Shown here: one piece after another, positions 1 through 6,632 of the stretch
How positions within the stretch are numbered: the stretch's first letter is position 1
Layout of the letters: each line of letters begins with the position of its first letter
From: Lachnospiraceae bacterium
Lineage (GTDB): Bacteria; Bacillota; Clostridia; Lachnospirales; Lachnospiraceae
NCBI GenBank assembly: GCA_900770535.1
Contig: CAAHDV010000188.1
Span: 1-8,571, forward strand
Direction: 5' to 3'
DNA: 8,571 bases
Made by a program: the position numbers and the translations under genes
Notes under the pieces: generated by a model
Databases searched by the model: none
What the model was told of the DNA's origin: nothing
Seen by the model: the letters and a program-made list of their open reading frames with translations, nothing else

Positions 1-258
1 GAGGCGTTTGTCGATGACGAGCCCATCAAGCTGACTCCCATTGAGTACAACATTCTGCTGCTGCTCACCAAAAATGCCGGGCAGGTTTTCTCCGTCGATG
101 AGATCTACAAACAGATCTGGAACGAGGAAGCCATCGGCGCCGACAACACCGTTGCCGTACATATCCGCCACATCCGTGAAAAGATTGAGATCAATCCGCG
201 GGAACCGCGCTACTTAAAAGTAGTCTGGGGTGTTGGCTACAAGATTGAGAAACAGTAG
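1..258 (+). CDS. Response regulator, OmpR/PhoB family, C-terminal DNA-binding domain (5' end outside window)
   Basis: Frame 1 is open from the first base to TAG at 256-258 and gives the last 85 residues of a protein. They read as the winged-helix output domain of OmpR/PhoB-type regulators: the LTPIEYNILLLL helix with its usual acidic-hydrophobic pattern, then GQVFSVDEIYKQIW, the recognition-helix stretch NTVAVHIRHIREKIE, and the terminal wing hairpin YLKVVWGVGYKIE. The phosphoacceptor receiver domain must lie upstream, outside the window. The stop is 9 nt before the histidine kinase start and overlaps its ribosome binding site, so the two are co-transcribed and very probably form a cognate two-component system. 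In this family the phosphorylated regulator binds promoter DNA; its targets cannot be read from here. The domain assignment is firm, the regulon unknown. Confidence 0.93.
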   Translation, partial: EAFVDDEPIKLTPIEYNILLLLTKNAGQVFSVDEIYKQIWNEEAIGADNTVAVHIRHIREKIEINPREPRYLKVVWGVGYKIEKQ

Positions 259-267
259 GAGCCGCCC

Positions 268-2577
268 ATGAGACTGAAAGATTATTCCATGCGGATCAAA
301 AAGAACATTGCCGTGTTCCTGCACATTTTATTTTTGTTTATGACGGTGCTTTCCATCAGCGTCATGTATTTAAATACCAATGTCGGCTCCGGCATTTCCT
401 GGATCCTGGACCGCAAATACGATGATTCCGCCACATTCCGCCAGCAGTTTCAGGAAGATCTGGACCACGTCTTCAAATACGCTGCCTACCGGGATGTCTT
501 TGAAACCGACGGCAATCTGGATCTTTCCAAAGAGATGTTTGCCGTCAGCCGTGACAACGGACCGGAAATCACCTACACGCTGGAGGAAGTCCTGCGCTAC
601 GCCAAGAGCCAGGGCTTCTACTTAAACGACCAGTTTGAGGTGGTCAATGATCTTTTCATCTATGACGATGCCTCCACCACAAGGGACCAGCTGGTTTACT
701 GGCGTGCTTACGACCCGGATGCCACCTTAAAGGAACCGGGGGACGCGTTTTCTTCCCTGCTGGATCTGTCCAAGGAAGTATTAAACTGTTTAAGCGAATA
801 CTACATCGTCAATTACCGGCTGCTGTCAAATCCATCCAACTTCCGTTTCCGGATTGATTATCTGGATGATGAAACGGTCCTCTCTGAGTACTCCAACGCC
901 GGAGACTTAACCGATGCCCAGTTAAAATCCCTGGGCCGCTACTGTTCCGTAGACAGCAGCTCCATCCTCATTGACAGCAACCTGGATGAACTTCCCAAAA
1001 ATGTCATGTCCCAGCTGGAGCAGCTCAATTTAAATGACGCGGACCGCTATCACATGACCGTTGCCGTGGACACCCATTACAGTGCGGACGATGCCTATGC
1101 CCGTCAGGCTGCCGATTACCGCCATCTGCGCGGCCGCTTTATGGAAGCCATGTTCTGTCTGGCTCTTGGCATCATCGGCTGTCTGGTCACCCTGTACTAC
1201 CTGATCCTGGTATCCGGTTACCGCACCGAGGACCGTACCAGCCCTTATCTTCACGGTTTTGACATGATCACCACCGAAAGCGGAATCCTGCTGACTGCGA
1301 TCAGCACCATGTTCATGCTATTTCTGGTGGAAAAGATCGGCTATCCGCTGATTCATCTCGTTGCGCAGGCAGAGGACTGGAGCTTTACGGAGCGGATGTT
1401 GCGGGCCCTGATCATCTATGCCTGCTGCATGACCGGAGCCTTCAGCATGCTGCGGCGCTACAAAAGCCGCCAGCTCTGGACCAACAGCATGCTACATCAT
1501 TTCCTTGAGAACCTGAACCTGTACTTTGAGGACCGCACCTATTCCAGACGGTTATTCTGTCTGTTCACTGCCTTCCTTGCAGCACAGGCCATCGGCATCG
1601 GCCTGATTTTTGTGTGCGTCTGCTTCCGTTCCCATATGCCCGCAAAAGTCGTCGGCATTATACTGTTTATCCTGCTGGCCGGCCTGGATTATATGACCTT
1701 CCACCGGCTGTTCTTACAGTCCCGTCAGGAAGACCAGATTGCGGACGCCATCGAAAAGATTGCAGGCGGCGACACCAGCTACCAGATGAACCTGGCCGGA
1801 CTGGAAGGCAAGGAGCTGAAAGTCGGAAACATGATCAACAGCATTGGTACCGGACTGGAACGTGCCCTTCAGGAGCAGGTTAAAAGCGAGCGCCTAAAAG
1901 CGGACCTGATCACCAACGTGTCCCACGATATCAAGACTCCGCTTACTTCTATTATTAACTACGTAGACCTGTTAAAACGGGAGCAGATTCCGGGAGAGCG
2001 GGCCCAGGAATATTTAAAGGTCCTGGACCAGAAATCACAGCGGTTAAAAAATCTGACGGAAGACCTGGTAGAAGCCTCCAAAGCAAGCTCCGGCAATGTC
2101 AAACTGGAGATGACTACCCTGGATATCGTGGAGATGATTTGGCAGACCAACGGCGAATTCGAAGAGAAATTTGCTACCCGCAGCCTGGAACTGGTATCCA
2201 CGCTTCCGGAAAGCAGCATCCTCATCGAGGCCGACGGCCGTCACCTGTGGCGCGTTCTGGAAAACGTCTACAACAACGCATTCAAATACGCCATGGAACA
2301 CACCCGGGTCTACACCGATCTGGAACTGAAAGACGACAAAGTTTACTTTACCATTAAAAACATATCCGCAAATCCGTTAAACGTGCAGGGCGAAGAGCTC
2401 ACTGAGCGTTTCGTCCGTGGAGACGTCTCCCGCACCACCGAAGGCAGCGGCCTCGGCCTCTCCATCGCCCAAAGCCTCACAAAGCTCCAGGGCGGAACCT
2501 TCGAGATCTTAATTGATGGGGATCTCTTTAAAGTGCGTGTGGGATTTGGAGTGAAAAAAACAGACCAGACAGCATAA
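268..2577 (+). CDS. Membrane sensor histidine kinase, six-span, partner of the upstream response regulator
   Basis: The 769-residue protein starts at ATG 268 after AGGAG at 257-261 (6-nt spacing). Order: a membrane helix at about 14-35; an extracytoplasmic region of about 255 residues with no domain I recognise; five further hydrophobic segments near 294-315, 339-355, 378-397, 430-453 and 461-478; a HAMP-like linker (about 485-545); then the kinase core. The H-box reads NVSHDIKTPLTSI with phosphoacceptor His553. The N-box NVYNNAFKY contains the expected Mg-ATP Asn670, the F-box region is ERFVRGD, and the G2-box is GSGLGLS (726-732). Where most kinases have the DxG of the G1-box, this one has KNIS (697-700), an Asn-type variant seen, as far as I recall, in a large clostridial group with the same downstream ELTERFVRGD text. 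It autophosphorylates and passes phosphate to the regulator encoded just upstream. The stimulus is unknown. The long outer loop and multi-pass membrane domain suggest an envelope signal (inference). Confidence 0.94.
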   Translation: MRLKDYSMRIKKNIAVFLHILFLFMTVLSISVMYLNTNVGSGISWILDRKYDDSATFRQQFQEDLDHVFKYAAYRDVFETDGNLDLSKEMFAVSRDNGPEITYTLEEVLRYAKSQGFYLNDQFEVVNDLFIYDDASTTRDQLVYWRAYDPDATLKEPGDAFSSLLDLSKEVLNCLSEYYIVNYRLLSNPSNFRFRIDYLDDETVLSEYSNAGDLTDAQLKSLGRYCSVDSSSILIDSNLDELPKNVMSQLEQLNLNDADRYHMTVAVDTHYSADDAYARQAADYRHLRGRFMEAMFCLALGIIGCLVTLYYLILVSGYRTEDRTSPYLHGFDMITTESGILLTAISTMFMLFLVEKIGYPLIHLVAQAEDWSFTERMLRALIIYACCMTGAFSMLRRYKSRQLWTNSMLHHFLENLNLYFEDRTYSRRLFCLFTAFLAAQAIGIGLIFVCVCFRSHMPAKVVGIILFILLAGLDYMTFHRLFLQSRQEDQIADAIEKIAGGDTSYQMNLAGLEGKELKVGNMINSIGTGLERALQEQVKSERLKADLITNVSHDIKTPLTSIINYVDLLKREQIPGERAQEYLKVLDQKSQRLKNLTEDLVEASKASSGNVKLEMTTLDIVEMIWQTNGEFEEKFATRSLELVSTLPESSILIEADGRHLWRVLENVYNNAFKYAMEHTRVYTDLELKDDKVYFTIKNISANPLNVQGEELTERFVRGDVSRTTEGSGLGLSIAQSLTKLQGGTFEILIDGDLFKVRVGFGVKKTDQTA

Positions 2578-2590
2578 CCTGTCTGGGTTC

Positions 2591-2640
2591 AAAAAAAGAC
2601 GCAGGCCACAATTTTATTTTGTGACTTGCGTCTTTCTTTA
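2591..2640. terminator. Bidirectional intrinsic terminator between the kinase operon and cstA
   Basis: A 17-bp imperfect stem pairs 2595-2611 with 2619-2635 around a 7-nt loop (2612-2618), with one G-U wobble and one mismatch. On the + strand it is followed by T-rich sequence (2633-2640) and ends the two-component operon 17 nt after the kinase stop. On the - strand the A-run at 2591-2597 becomes the U-tract, so the same hairpin can end cstA transcription, whose stop is at 2655. Confidence 0.88.
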
Positions 2641-2654
2641 TATTCTGTAAGTGC

Positions 2655-4364
2655 TTACGCATTCTTCACGCTTACGTTCTTCACACTCTTCTTCTGAAAC
2701 AGTTCCTTACCGGATGTATACACAATGATGACACCCAGAACCATCAGCAGGATTGCGATGATCAGCTGTAATCCCTCTACCATGAAGACTGCGGTTCCAG
2801 CGCCAAAAGCGTGTACCAGAGCAATGGTTCTCTCTACCAGTGCGGTAAAGGTTACACACAGCATGATGATGAGCGGCGGGAACAGAGTCTTGTTCTCTCT
2901 GCCGGTTACCTTTAAGAATACACATAAGGTGATAAGTACCAGTGCGCTTAACAGCTGGTTTGCGCTGCCGAACAGCGGCCAGATGTTGGAGTAACCGATC
3001 TTGGTTAAGATGAAGCCGCAGGCCAGGGTTACAACGGTGGAGAAGTACTTGTTGCAAAGAAGCTTTCTCCAGCCCTCTGCATGCTCCATATCGTCAGCTG
3101 AGAACAGCTCCTGGAAGGACATACGTCCGATTCGTGCTACGGAGTCCAGGCTGGTTAAAGCCAGGGCAGATACGCACATGGTCATGAAGCACTGTGCCAC
3201 ATAAACCGGAATGCCAAACATCTCCAGGAATCCGGCAACACCTGCGGAGAAGATCTGGAACGGAGTTCCGGTTGCTGCGGTACCATCTGCTGCAGCAGCC
3301 GCACCAGCTACACATAAAGCCAGGACAGCCAGCAGGCTCTCTAATACCATAGCGCCGTAGCCAACCTTCAGCATATCTTTCTCATTGGAAACCGTCTTGG
3401 AAGAGGTTCCGGAGGATACCAGGCTGTGGAATCCGGAAACCGCGCCACACGCTACGGTAACGAACAGGATTGGGAACATATCGCCCATCTTGGCGTTCTT
3501 AAATCCGGTGTAAGCCGGAAGGTTCATGGTCGGATGTGCAACCACCAGGCCAACAACCGCGCCGATGATCATACCTGCGAACATGAAGGTGGTCATGAAA
3601 TCACGCGGCTGCATTAAGAGCCACATCGGCATAACTGCTGCCAGGAAGATGTAAGCAAAGGTCAGATAAGACCAGGTGTCCTTGCCTGCGATAACCGGGA
3701 ATGCCATACCGATTGCAAAGGCTGCAACGGTGCATGCCAGTCCGGCCAGAGTTTCTTTCCAGCCGGTCAGGTGAAGATGTTTCTGTACTACACCAAATAC
3801 CATAGCAAATACGATGAACATCAGGGAGATGGAACCTGCCGCGCCGTTGGTCTGTGCCGCCGGGGAAAGGGAGGTAACGCCATCTGCTACGGTGTAGGCA
3901 TTAAAGGTACCTGCAACCATATCAGCAAATGCTGCGATAACGATCAGGGTAAATAACCAGCAGAACAGAAGGAACAGCTTCCGTCCGGTCTTGCCGATGT
4001 ATTTCTCAATCAGAAGTCCCATGGACTTGCCTTCATTCTTAACGCTGGCGTACAGTGCGCCGAAGTCGGTTACCGCACCGAAGAAGATGCCGCCAAGGAT
4101 AACCCACAGAAGCACCGGAACCCAGCCGAATGCGGCTGCCTGAATAGCACCGGTGACAGGGCCTGCGCCCGCGATGGATGAAAACTGATGGGCGAAAACA
4201 GTCCAGCCATCGGTCGGCACGTAATCCTGTCCATCCTCTAACGCAACTGCCGGTGTCTTTGCCTTCGGGTCGATGCCCCATTTATTTGCCAGCCAGCGGC
4301 CGTAAAATGTGTATCCACAGAACAGACACACAGCCGCGATCAATACAATAACAAGTGTGTTCAT
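2655..4364 (-). CDS. cstA: CstA-family transporter (carbon starvation protein A; pyruvate/peptide:proton symporter family)
   Basis: The 569-residue polytopic membrane protein shows CstA-family hallmarks: an N-terminal membrane helix (about 3-20), the block HQFSSIAGAGPVTG (59-72) followed by AAFGWVPVLLWVILGGIFFG and the VTDFGALYASV stretch, and later GFHSLVSSGTSSKT around His313. Hydrophobic segments continue almost to the basic tail LFQKKSVKN. It is shorter than Escherichia coli CstA (about 700 residues), as is common for Firmicute members. Characterised relatives (E. coli CstA, BtsT) import pyruvate with protons, and Campylobacter CstA is linked to peptide use; the substrate here is not readable. 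I chose ATG 4362-4364 because AGGAGAG lies just upstream and the protein then begins at a proper membrane helix. A longer in-frame reading to 4451 runs through the riboswitch terminator. The gene is monocistronic, with a T-box leader, and ends at the shared terminator. Confidence 0.93.
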   Translation of the reverse strand: MNTLVIVLIAAVCLFCGYTFYGRWLANKWGIDPKAKTPAVALEDGQDYVPTDGWTVFAHQFSSIAGAGPVTGAIQAAAFGWVPVLLWVILGGIFFGAVTDFGALYASVKNEGKSMGLLIEKYIGKTGRKLFLLFCWLFTLIVIAAFADMVAGTFNAYTVADGVTSLSPAAQTNGAAGSISLMFIVFAMVFGVVQKHLHLTGWKETLAGLACTVAAFAIGMAFPVIAGKDTWSYLTFAYIFLAAVMPMWLLMQPRDFMTTFMFAGMIIGAVVGLVVAHPTMNLPAYTGFKNAKMGDMFPILFVTVACGAVSGFHSLVSSGTSSKTVSNEKDMLKVGYGAMVLESLLAVLALCVAGAAAAADGTAATGTPFQIFSAGVAGFLEMFGIPVYVAQCFMTMCVSALALTSLDSVARIGRMSFQELFSADDMEHAEGWRKLLCNKYFSTVVTLACGFILTKIGYSNIWPLFGSANQLLSALVLITLCVFLKVTGRENKTLFPPLIIMLCVTFTALVERTIALVHAFGAGTAVFMVEGLQLIIAILLMVLGVIIVYTSGKELFQKKSVKNVSVKNA

Positions 4365-4394
4365 AATTATCTCTCCTCTCAAAACCATAACGCG

Positions 4395-4444
4395 GAAAAA
4401 AGAAAAACCTCCGTCTTCCCGCAGAATTTCTCCGCAGGAAGACG
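4395..4444 (-). terminator. Regulated intrinsic terminator of the cstA T-box
   Basis: A 15-bp stem pairs 4430-4444 with 4412-4426 around a 3-nt loop (4427-4429), followed on the - strand by GGAGG and a U-rich run (4407-4395) interrupted once by C. The 5' arm contains CGUCUUCC, the partner of the T-box, so terminator and antiterminator are mutually exclusive. It lies 31 nt before the cstA start. Confidence 0.9.
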
Positions 4445-4762
4445 AAGGCATATATGCTGATCATAAAATACGCGCTCCGCGTTACCACTTCCCTTGCTGA
4501 CCATGTGCCAGCCTCTCTGACCATATCCTCCGTCTCTCAGTCCGGATGAATACGAGCCCTGTTAACGGTGGGTTTCCGTACTGTCCTACTCTCTGCTTTC
4601 ACCCGGTATCACCGAAGTTACTTTTTGCATTTCAGACAATCTGCTTGCAGGGGATAACTGATCTGCCGCGCTGCTTCCTCACACCAACCGGAAGCTCTCT
4701 GAAAACGTTTCTGACAAAAAAGCCTTGTCCTGTTCAACGCATTTGGATGTGAATCTTTGAAT
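4395..4762 (-). promoter_or_regulatory. T-box riboswitch leader of cstA
   Basis: Read on the - strand, this untranslated leader holds the ordered T-box elements. Stem I is closed near its base by short complementary stretches (around 4736 and 4633). The AG bulge and distal loop follow (4671-4700; AGAGAG then GCUUCC / GGAAGC closing a GGUUGGUG-type loop). Next come a stem II/IIA-B segment with AGUAGG...CCGUUA (4563-4590) and the T-box itself (4477-4493, GGGAAGUGGUAACGCGG). Here GGAAG and ACG can pair with CUUCC and CGU of the terminator 5' arm to form the antiterminator. Uncharged tRNA is expected to pair its codon-reading loop with a specifier triplet in stem I and its ACCA end with UGGU, allowing read-through. 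UGGU fits a tRNA with discriminator base A (Leu, Ile, Val, Met, Phe, Tyr and others). The specifier is not certain: CUG, GUU and AUC can each be placed in plausible loops. The class is firm, the amino acid open. Confidence 0.88.
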
Positions 4763-4769
4763 AACTGCC

Positions 4770-4797
4770 ATTATAGTACCATTATTTCATTTGTCAA
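4770..4797 (-). promoter_or_regulatory. Sigma-A promoter of the cstA leader
   Basis: On the - strand a perfect -35 TTGACA (4792-4797) and a perfect -10 TATAAT (4770-4775) are separated by 16 nt. The sequence just upstream (about 4798-4820) is almost pure A/T with an A-tract on the transcribed orientation, resembling an UP element. Transcription should start near 4762, giving a leader of about 400 nt to the cstA ATG. Such a strong constitutive promoter fits control by attenuation. Confidence 0.88.
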
Positions 4798-4832
4798 TTA
4801 TTTTTTTTAAAAGTTTTTGATTTGGTACAATT

Positions 4833-4868
4833 AAAAAGCCGGAAACCCTTTTCAGAGTTCCGGCTTTT
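4833..4868 (-). terminator. Intrinsic terminator of the NlpC/P60 lipoprotein gene
   Basis: A perfect 11-bp stem (4834-4844 with 4858-4868, AAAAGCCGGAA/TTCCGGCTTTT) lies 12 nt past the stop of the lipoprotein gene. On the - strand it runs into TTTTTAATT, a typical U-tract. It ends about 36 nt before the cstA -35 box, insulating the two genes. Confidence 0.88.
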
Positions 4869-4880
4869 CAATCCTGTTAT

Positions 4881-6497
4881 TTAGAAAATTCTCCATCCGC
4901 AGATAAAGTTATTTGCCCACCAGGAGCTTAAAGAACGATGCACAACCTTGCCGTTACCGGAGGAAGCATCAATAACCGTTCCGCCGCCTGCCACGATTCC
5001 GACATGACCGCTTACTACGATGATATCACCGGCGCGCAGACTGGAGAAGCTGCTGATTCTGGTGTATCTTCCTGCATTTCTCCATCCGGAAGAAGTCATG
5101 TAACTCTGGCGCACACCAACCTGGTTTAAGCACCAGTATACGAAACCGGAGCAGTCAAAGGAGTTCGGGCCCTTGGACCCCCATACATACGGACAGCCAA
5201 GCTTGGAGCTTGCCACTGCAAGCAGAGCACTTGCGCCGCCGCTGGCACCGCCGGTATTCGGAACCGAACTGCCGCCAGAGCTGCCCTTATTGCCGCTGCT
5301 GGAATTATTCTTACTGTTGTTTTTGCTGTTATTCTTGCTGGTATTGGTCTTCGGCTGGGCCGGTGCCTTCTTGGCATCTCCACCAGTCAGCTTCGCCATG
5401 GTCATTACGCCCACGGTACCATCCGCACTCAGTCCATTGGTGCGCTGGAACAGTTTCACCGCGTCTTCTGTCACTTCGCCGTAATAACCGGTGACATTGG
5501 CAGATTTTAAGTATCCCAGCTGGCTTAACAGGTTCTGCACCCGCTGAATATTGTCCCCGCTGTCGCCCAGGCTTAAGCCGTTCGGAACTGCGTCAGAGCT
5601 GTTTAAGGCCACACGGGTTGCCGGTCCTAAGTAACCATCCACGATCTGGTCGTTTCTGGACTGGAACTGCTTCACCGCAATAATCGTATCATTTCCGTAG
5701 CTGCCGTCCGGCTCTGTGGTCATATACCCCAGCTCTTTTAAGCGCTTCTGCGCTGCCAGAACCAGATCACTTTTCTCACCATAAGCCAGCATGTTTGCTT
5801 TTACATCCTCGCTGTAGAGGAGGTTCATGGTTTTTCTTCCCACTTTACCATCCTGGTCCAGGCCATTGACGCTCTGCATCTTCATGACAGCTTCCTCGGT
5901 GGCGTCACCAAAACTTCCTGTTACCTGGCTGTCACTGGCCAGATAGCCCAGCTCATACAGACGGCTCTGGATACGGGTAATATCGGTACCCTCATCGCCC
6001 TTCTGGGCTGCGTAATACTTCGCATCCGGGGAAAGAATGGCCTCTAGGGTATCCGGGCCGATGATGCCATCCTGCGCCAGCTGATTCTGACGCTGATAGA
6101 TCTTGACCGCATTCTGGGTTACTTCACCATAATAATCCGTCGGTTCATCGTTATCCATAAAGCCTAAGTCCATCAGGCGCTGCTGCAGCTTTAAGACGAT
6201 TGGATGCTTCTCACCGATACGCAGATAATCCGGAATCGGCTCACTATACTCTGCGTCCACACCTGCAACAGACGGAAGCAGCGGACCATCCGGCGAAAGC
6301 GCCATAACGGTCTCATCTGGCGCAGTCTGCGGAAGCGTTTCCTCCATCAGCACCAGGTTCTCCTCGGTGCTCTCACTCTCCGCCTGGTTTGCGGTCTGGG
6401 ATGCGCCGCAGCCCGCCAGCATACTCACTGTCAGAAGCGCTGCGCCAAAGCACTGTACCTTTCTTTTCCAGTTTCTGTGTGTATTTCCACTTGTCAA
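4881..6497 (-). CDS. Lipoprotein peptidoglycan hydrolase: four PG-binding repeats plus NlpC/P60 domain
   Basis: The 538-residue product has a lipoprotein signal peptide: basic NWKRK, a hydrophobic stretch, then lipobox LAGC with lipidated Cys30. An acidic, Ser/Thr/Pro-containing spacer (31-90) leads to four PG_binding_1-like repeats (about 92-155, 165-228, 238-298, 308-371), each with the pattern LQ..L..LGY...G.YG..T..AV..FQ...GL..DG..G..T. A Ser/Asn/Gly/Lys-rich linker (376-423) follows, then an NlpC/P60 domain (424-538) with catalytic Cys449 in SFDCSGFVYWC and His498 in SGHVGIV. The third polar position appears to be Asp510 (VIDAS). NlpC/P60 enzymes usually cut gamma-D-glutamyl-diamino-acid bonds in stem peptides, so a wall-remodelling role at the outer membrane face is likely. 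I chose TTG 6495-6497 because AGGAAGTGAGG (6506-6516) sits 8 nt upstream; a TTG at 6530 would add 11 residues before the signal peptide and has no such site. The gene is monocistronic. Confidence 0.93.
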   Translation of the reverse strand: MTSGNTHRNWKRKVQCFGAALLTVSMLAGCGASQTANQAESESTEENLVLMEETLPQTAPDETVMALSPDGPLLPSVAGVDAEYSEPIPDYLRIGEKHPIVLKLQQRLMDLGFMDNDEPTDYYGEVTQNAVKIYQRQNQLAQDGIIGPDTLEAILSPDAKYYAAQKGDEGTDITRIQSRLYELGYLASDSQVTGSFGDATEEAVMKMQSVNGLDQDGKVGRKTMNLLYSEDVKANMLAYGEKSDLVLAAQKRLKELGYMTTEPDGSYGNDTIIAVKQFQSRNDQIVDGYLGPATRVALNSSDAVPNGLSLGDSGDNIQRVQNLLSQLGYLKSANVTGYYGEVTEDAVKLFQRTNGLSADGTVGVMTMAKLTGGDAKKAPAQPKTNTSKNNSKNNSKNNSSSGNKGSSGGSSVPNTGGASGGASALLAVASSKLGCPYVWGSKGPNSFDCSGFVYWCLNQVGVRQSYMTSSGWRNAGRYTRISSFSSLRAGDIIVVSGHVGIVAGGGTVIDASSGNGKVVHRSLSSWWANNFICGWRIF

Positions 6498-6505
6498 AAT
6501 TCTGA

Positions 6506-6516
6506 CCTCACTTCCT
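6506..6516 (-). promoter_or_regulatory. Ribosome binding site deciding the TTG start of the lipoprotein gene
   Basis: AGGAAGTGAGG on the - strand holds two purine-rich anti-16S matches; the nearer GAGG lies 8 nt before TTG 6495-6497. No ATG or GTG lies in frame between this site and the signal-peptide basic residues, so initiation at TTG is the best reading. Confidence 0.75.
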
Positions 6517-6531
6517 GTGTTAAATGTCAAA

Positions 6532-6551
6532 GGGGTTCCCTTTCGAACCCC
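6532..6551 (-). repeat. Small 5'-UTR hairpin of the lipoprotein mRNA
   Basis: A perfect 7-bp inverted repeat (GGGGTTC 6545-6551 with GAACCCC 6532-6538, 6-nt loop) lies a few nucleotides after the predicted transcription start (about 6556) and some 16 nt before the ribosome binding site. There is no T-run after it, so it is not a terminator. A 5' stabilising or protein-binding hairpin is possible. Confidence 0.55.
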
Positions 6552-6563
6552 CAGTTGACCTAT

Positions 6564-6592
6564 ATTTTATCACAGTTCACAATTTCTGTGAA
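6564..6592 (-). promoter_or_regulatory. Sigma-A promoter of the lipoprotein gene
   Basis: On the - strand TTCACA (6587-6592, five of six consensus bases) and TAAAAT (6564-6569, five of six) are separated by exactly 17 nt. Transcription should begin near 6556, leaving a leader of about 60 nt before the TTG start. Confidence 0.75.
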
Positions 6593-6632
6593 GTGCTTCG
6601 CGCAAACAACCTGTAAAGTACCGCCAAAAACG

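Noticed and set aside
4365..4451. N-terminal extension of CstA to an ATG at 4451 (29 extra residues)
   Set aside because: It would start inside the T-box antiterminator region and be read through the terminator hairpin; ATG 4364 has a clear ribosome binding site and begins at the family's first membrane helix.
5173..5494. Leu/Pro-rich + strand frames opposite the lipoprotein linker
   Set aside because: They are complements of the low-complexity Asn/Ser/Gly codons of the real gene and have no independent support.
6498..6535. Two further TTGACA-like -35 boxes in the lipoprotein leader
   Set aside because: Neither has an acceptable -10 box at 16-18 nt, and the second overlaps the start codon.
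6530..6549. Sequence resembling a tRNA T-loop (GGTTCGAA)
   Set aside because: No D-, anticodon- or acceptor-stem sequence surrounds it; it is part of the small 5'-UTR hairpin.
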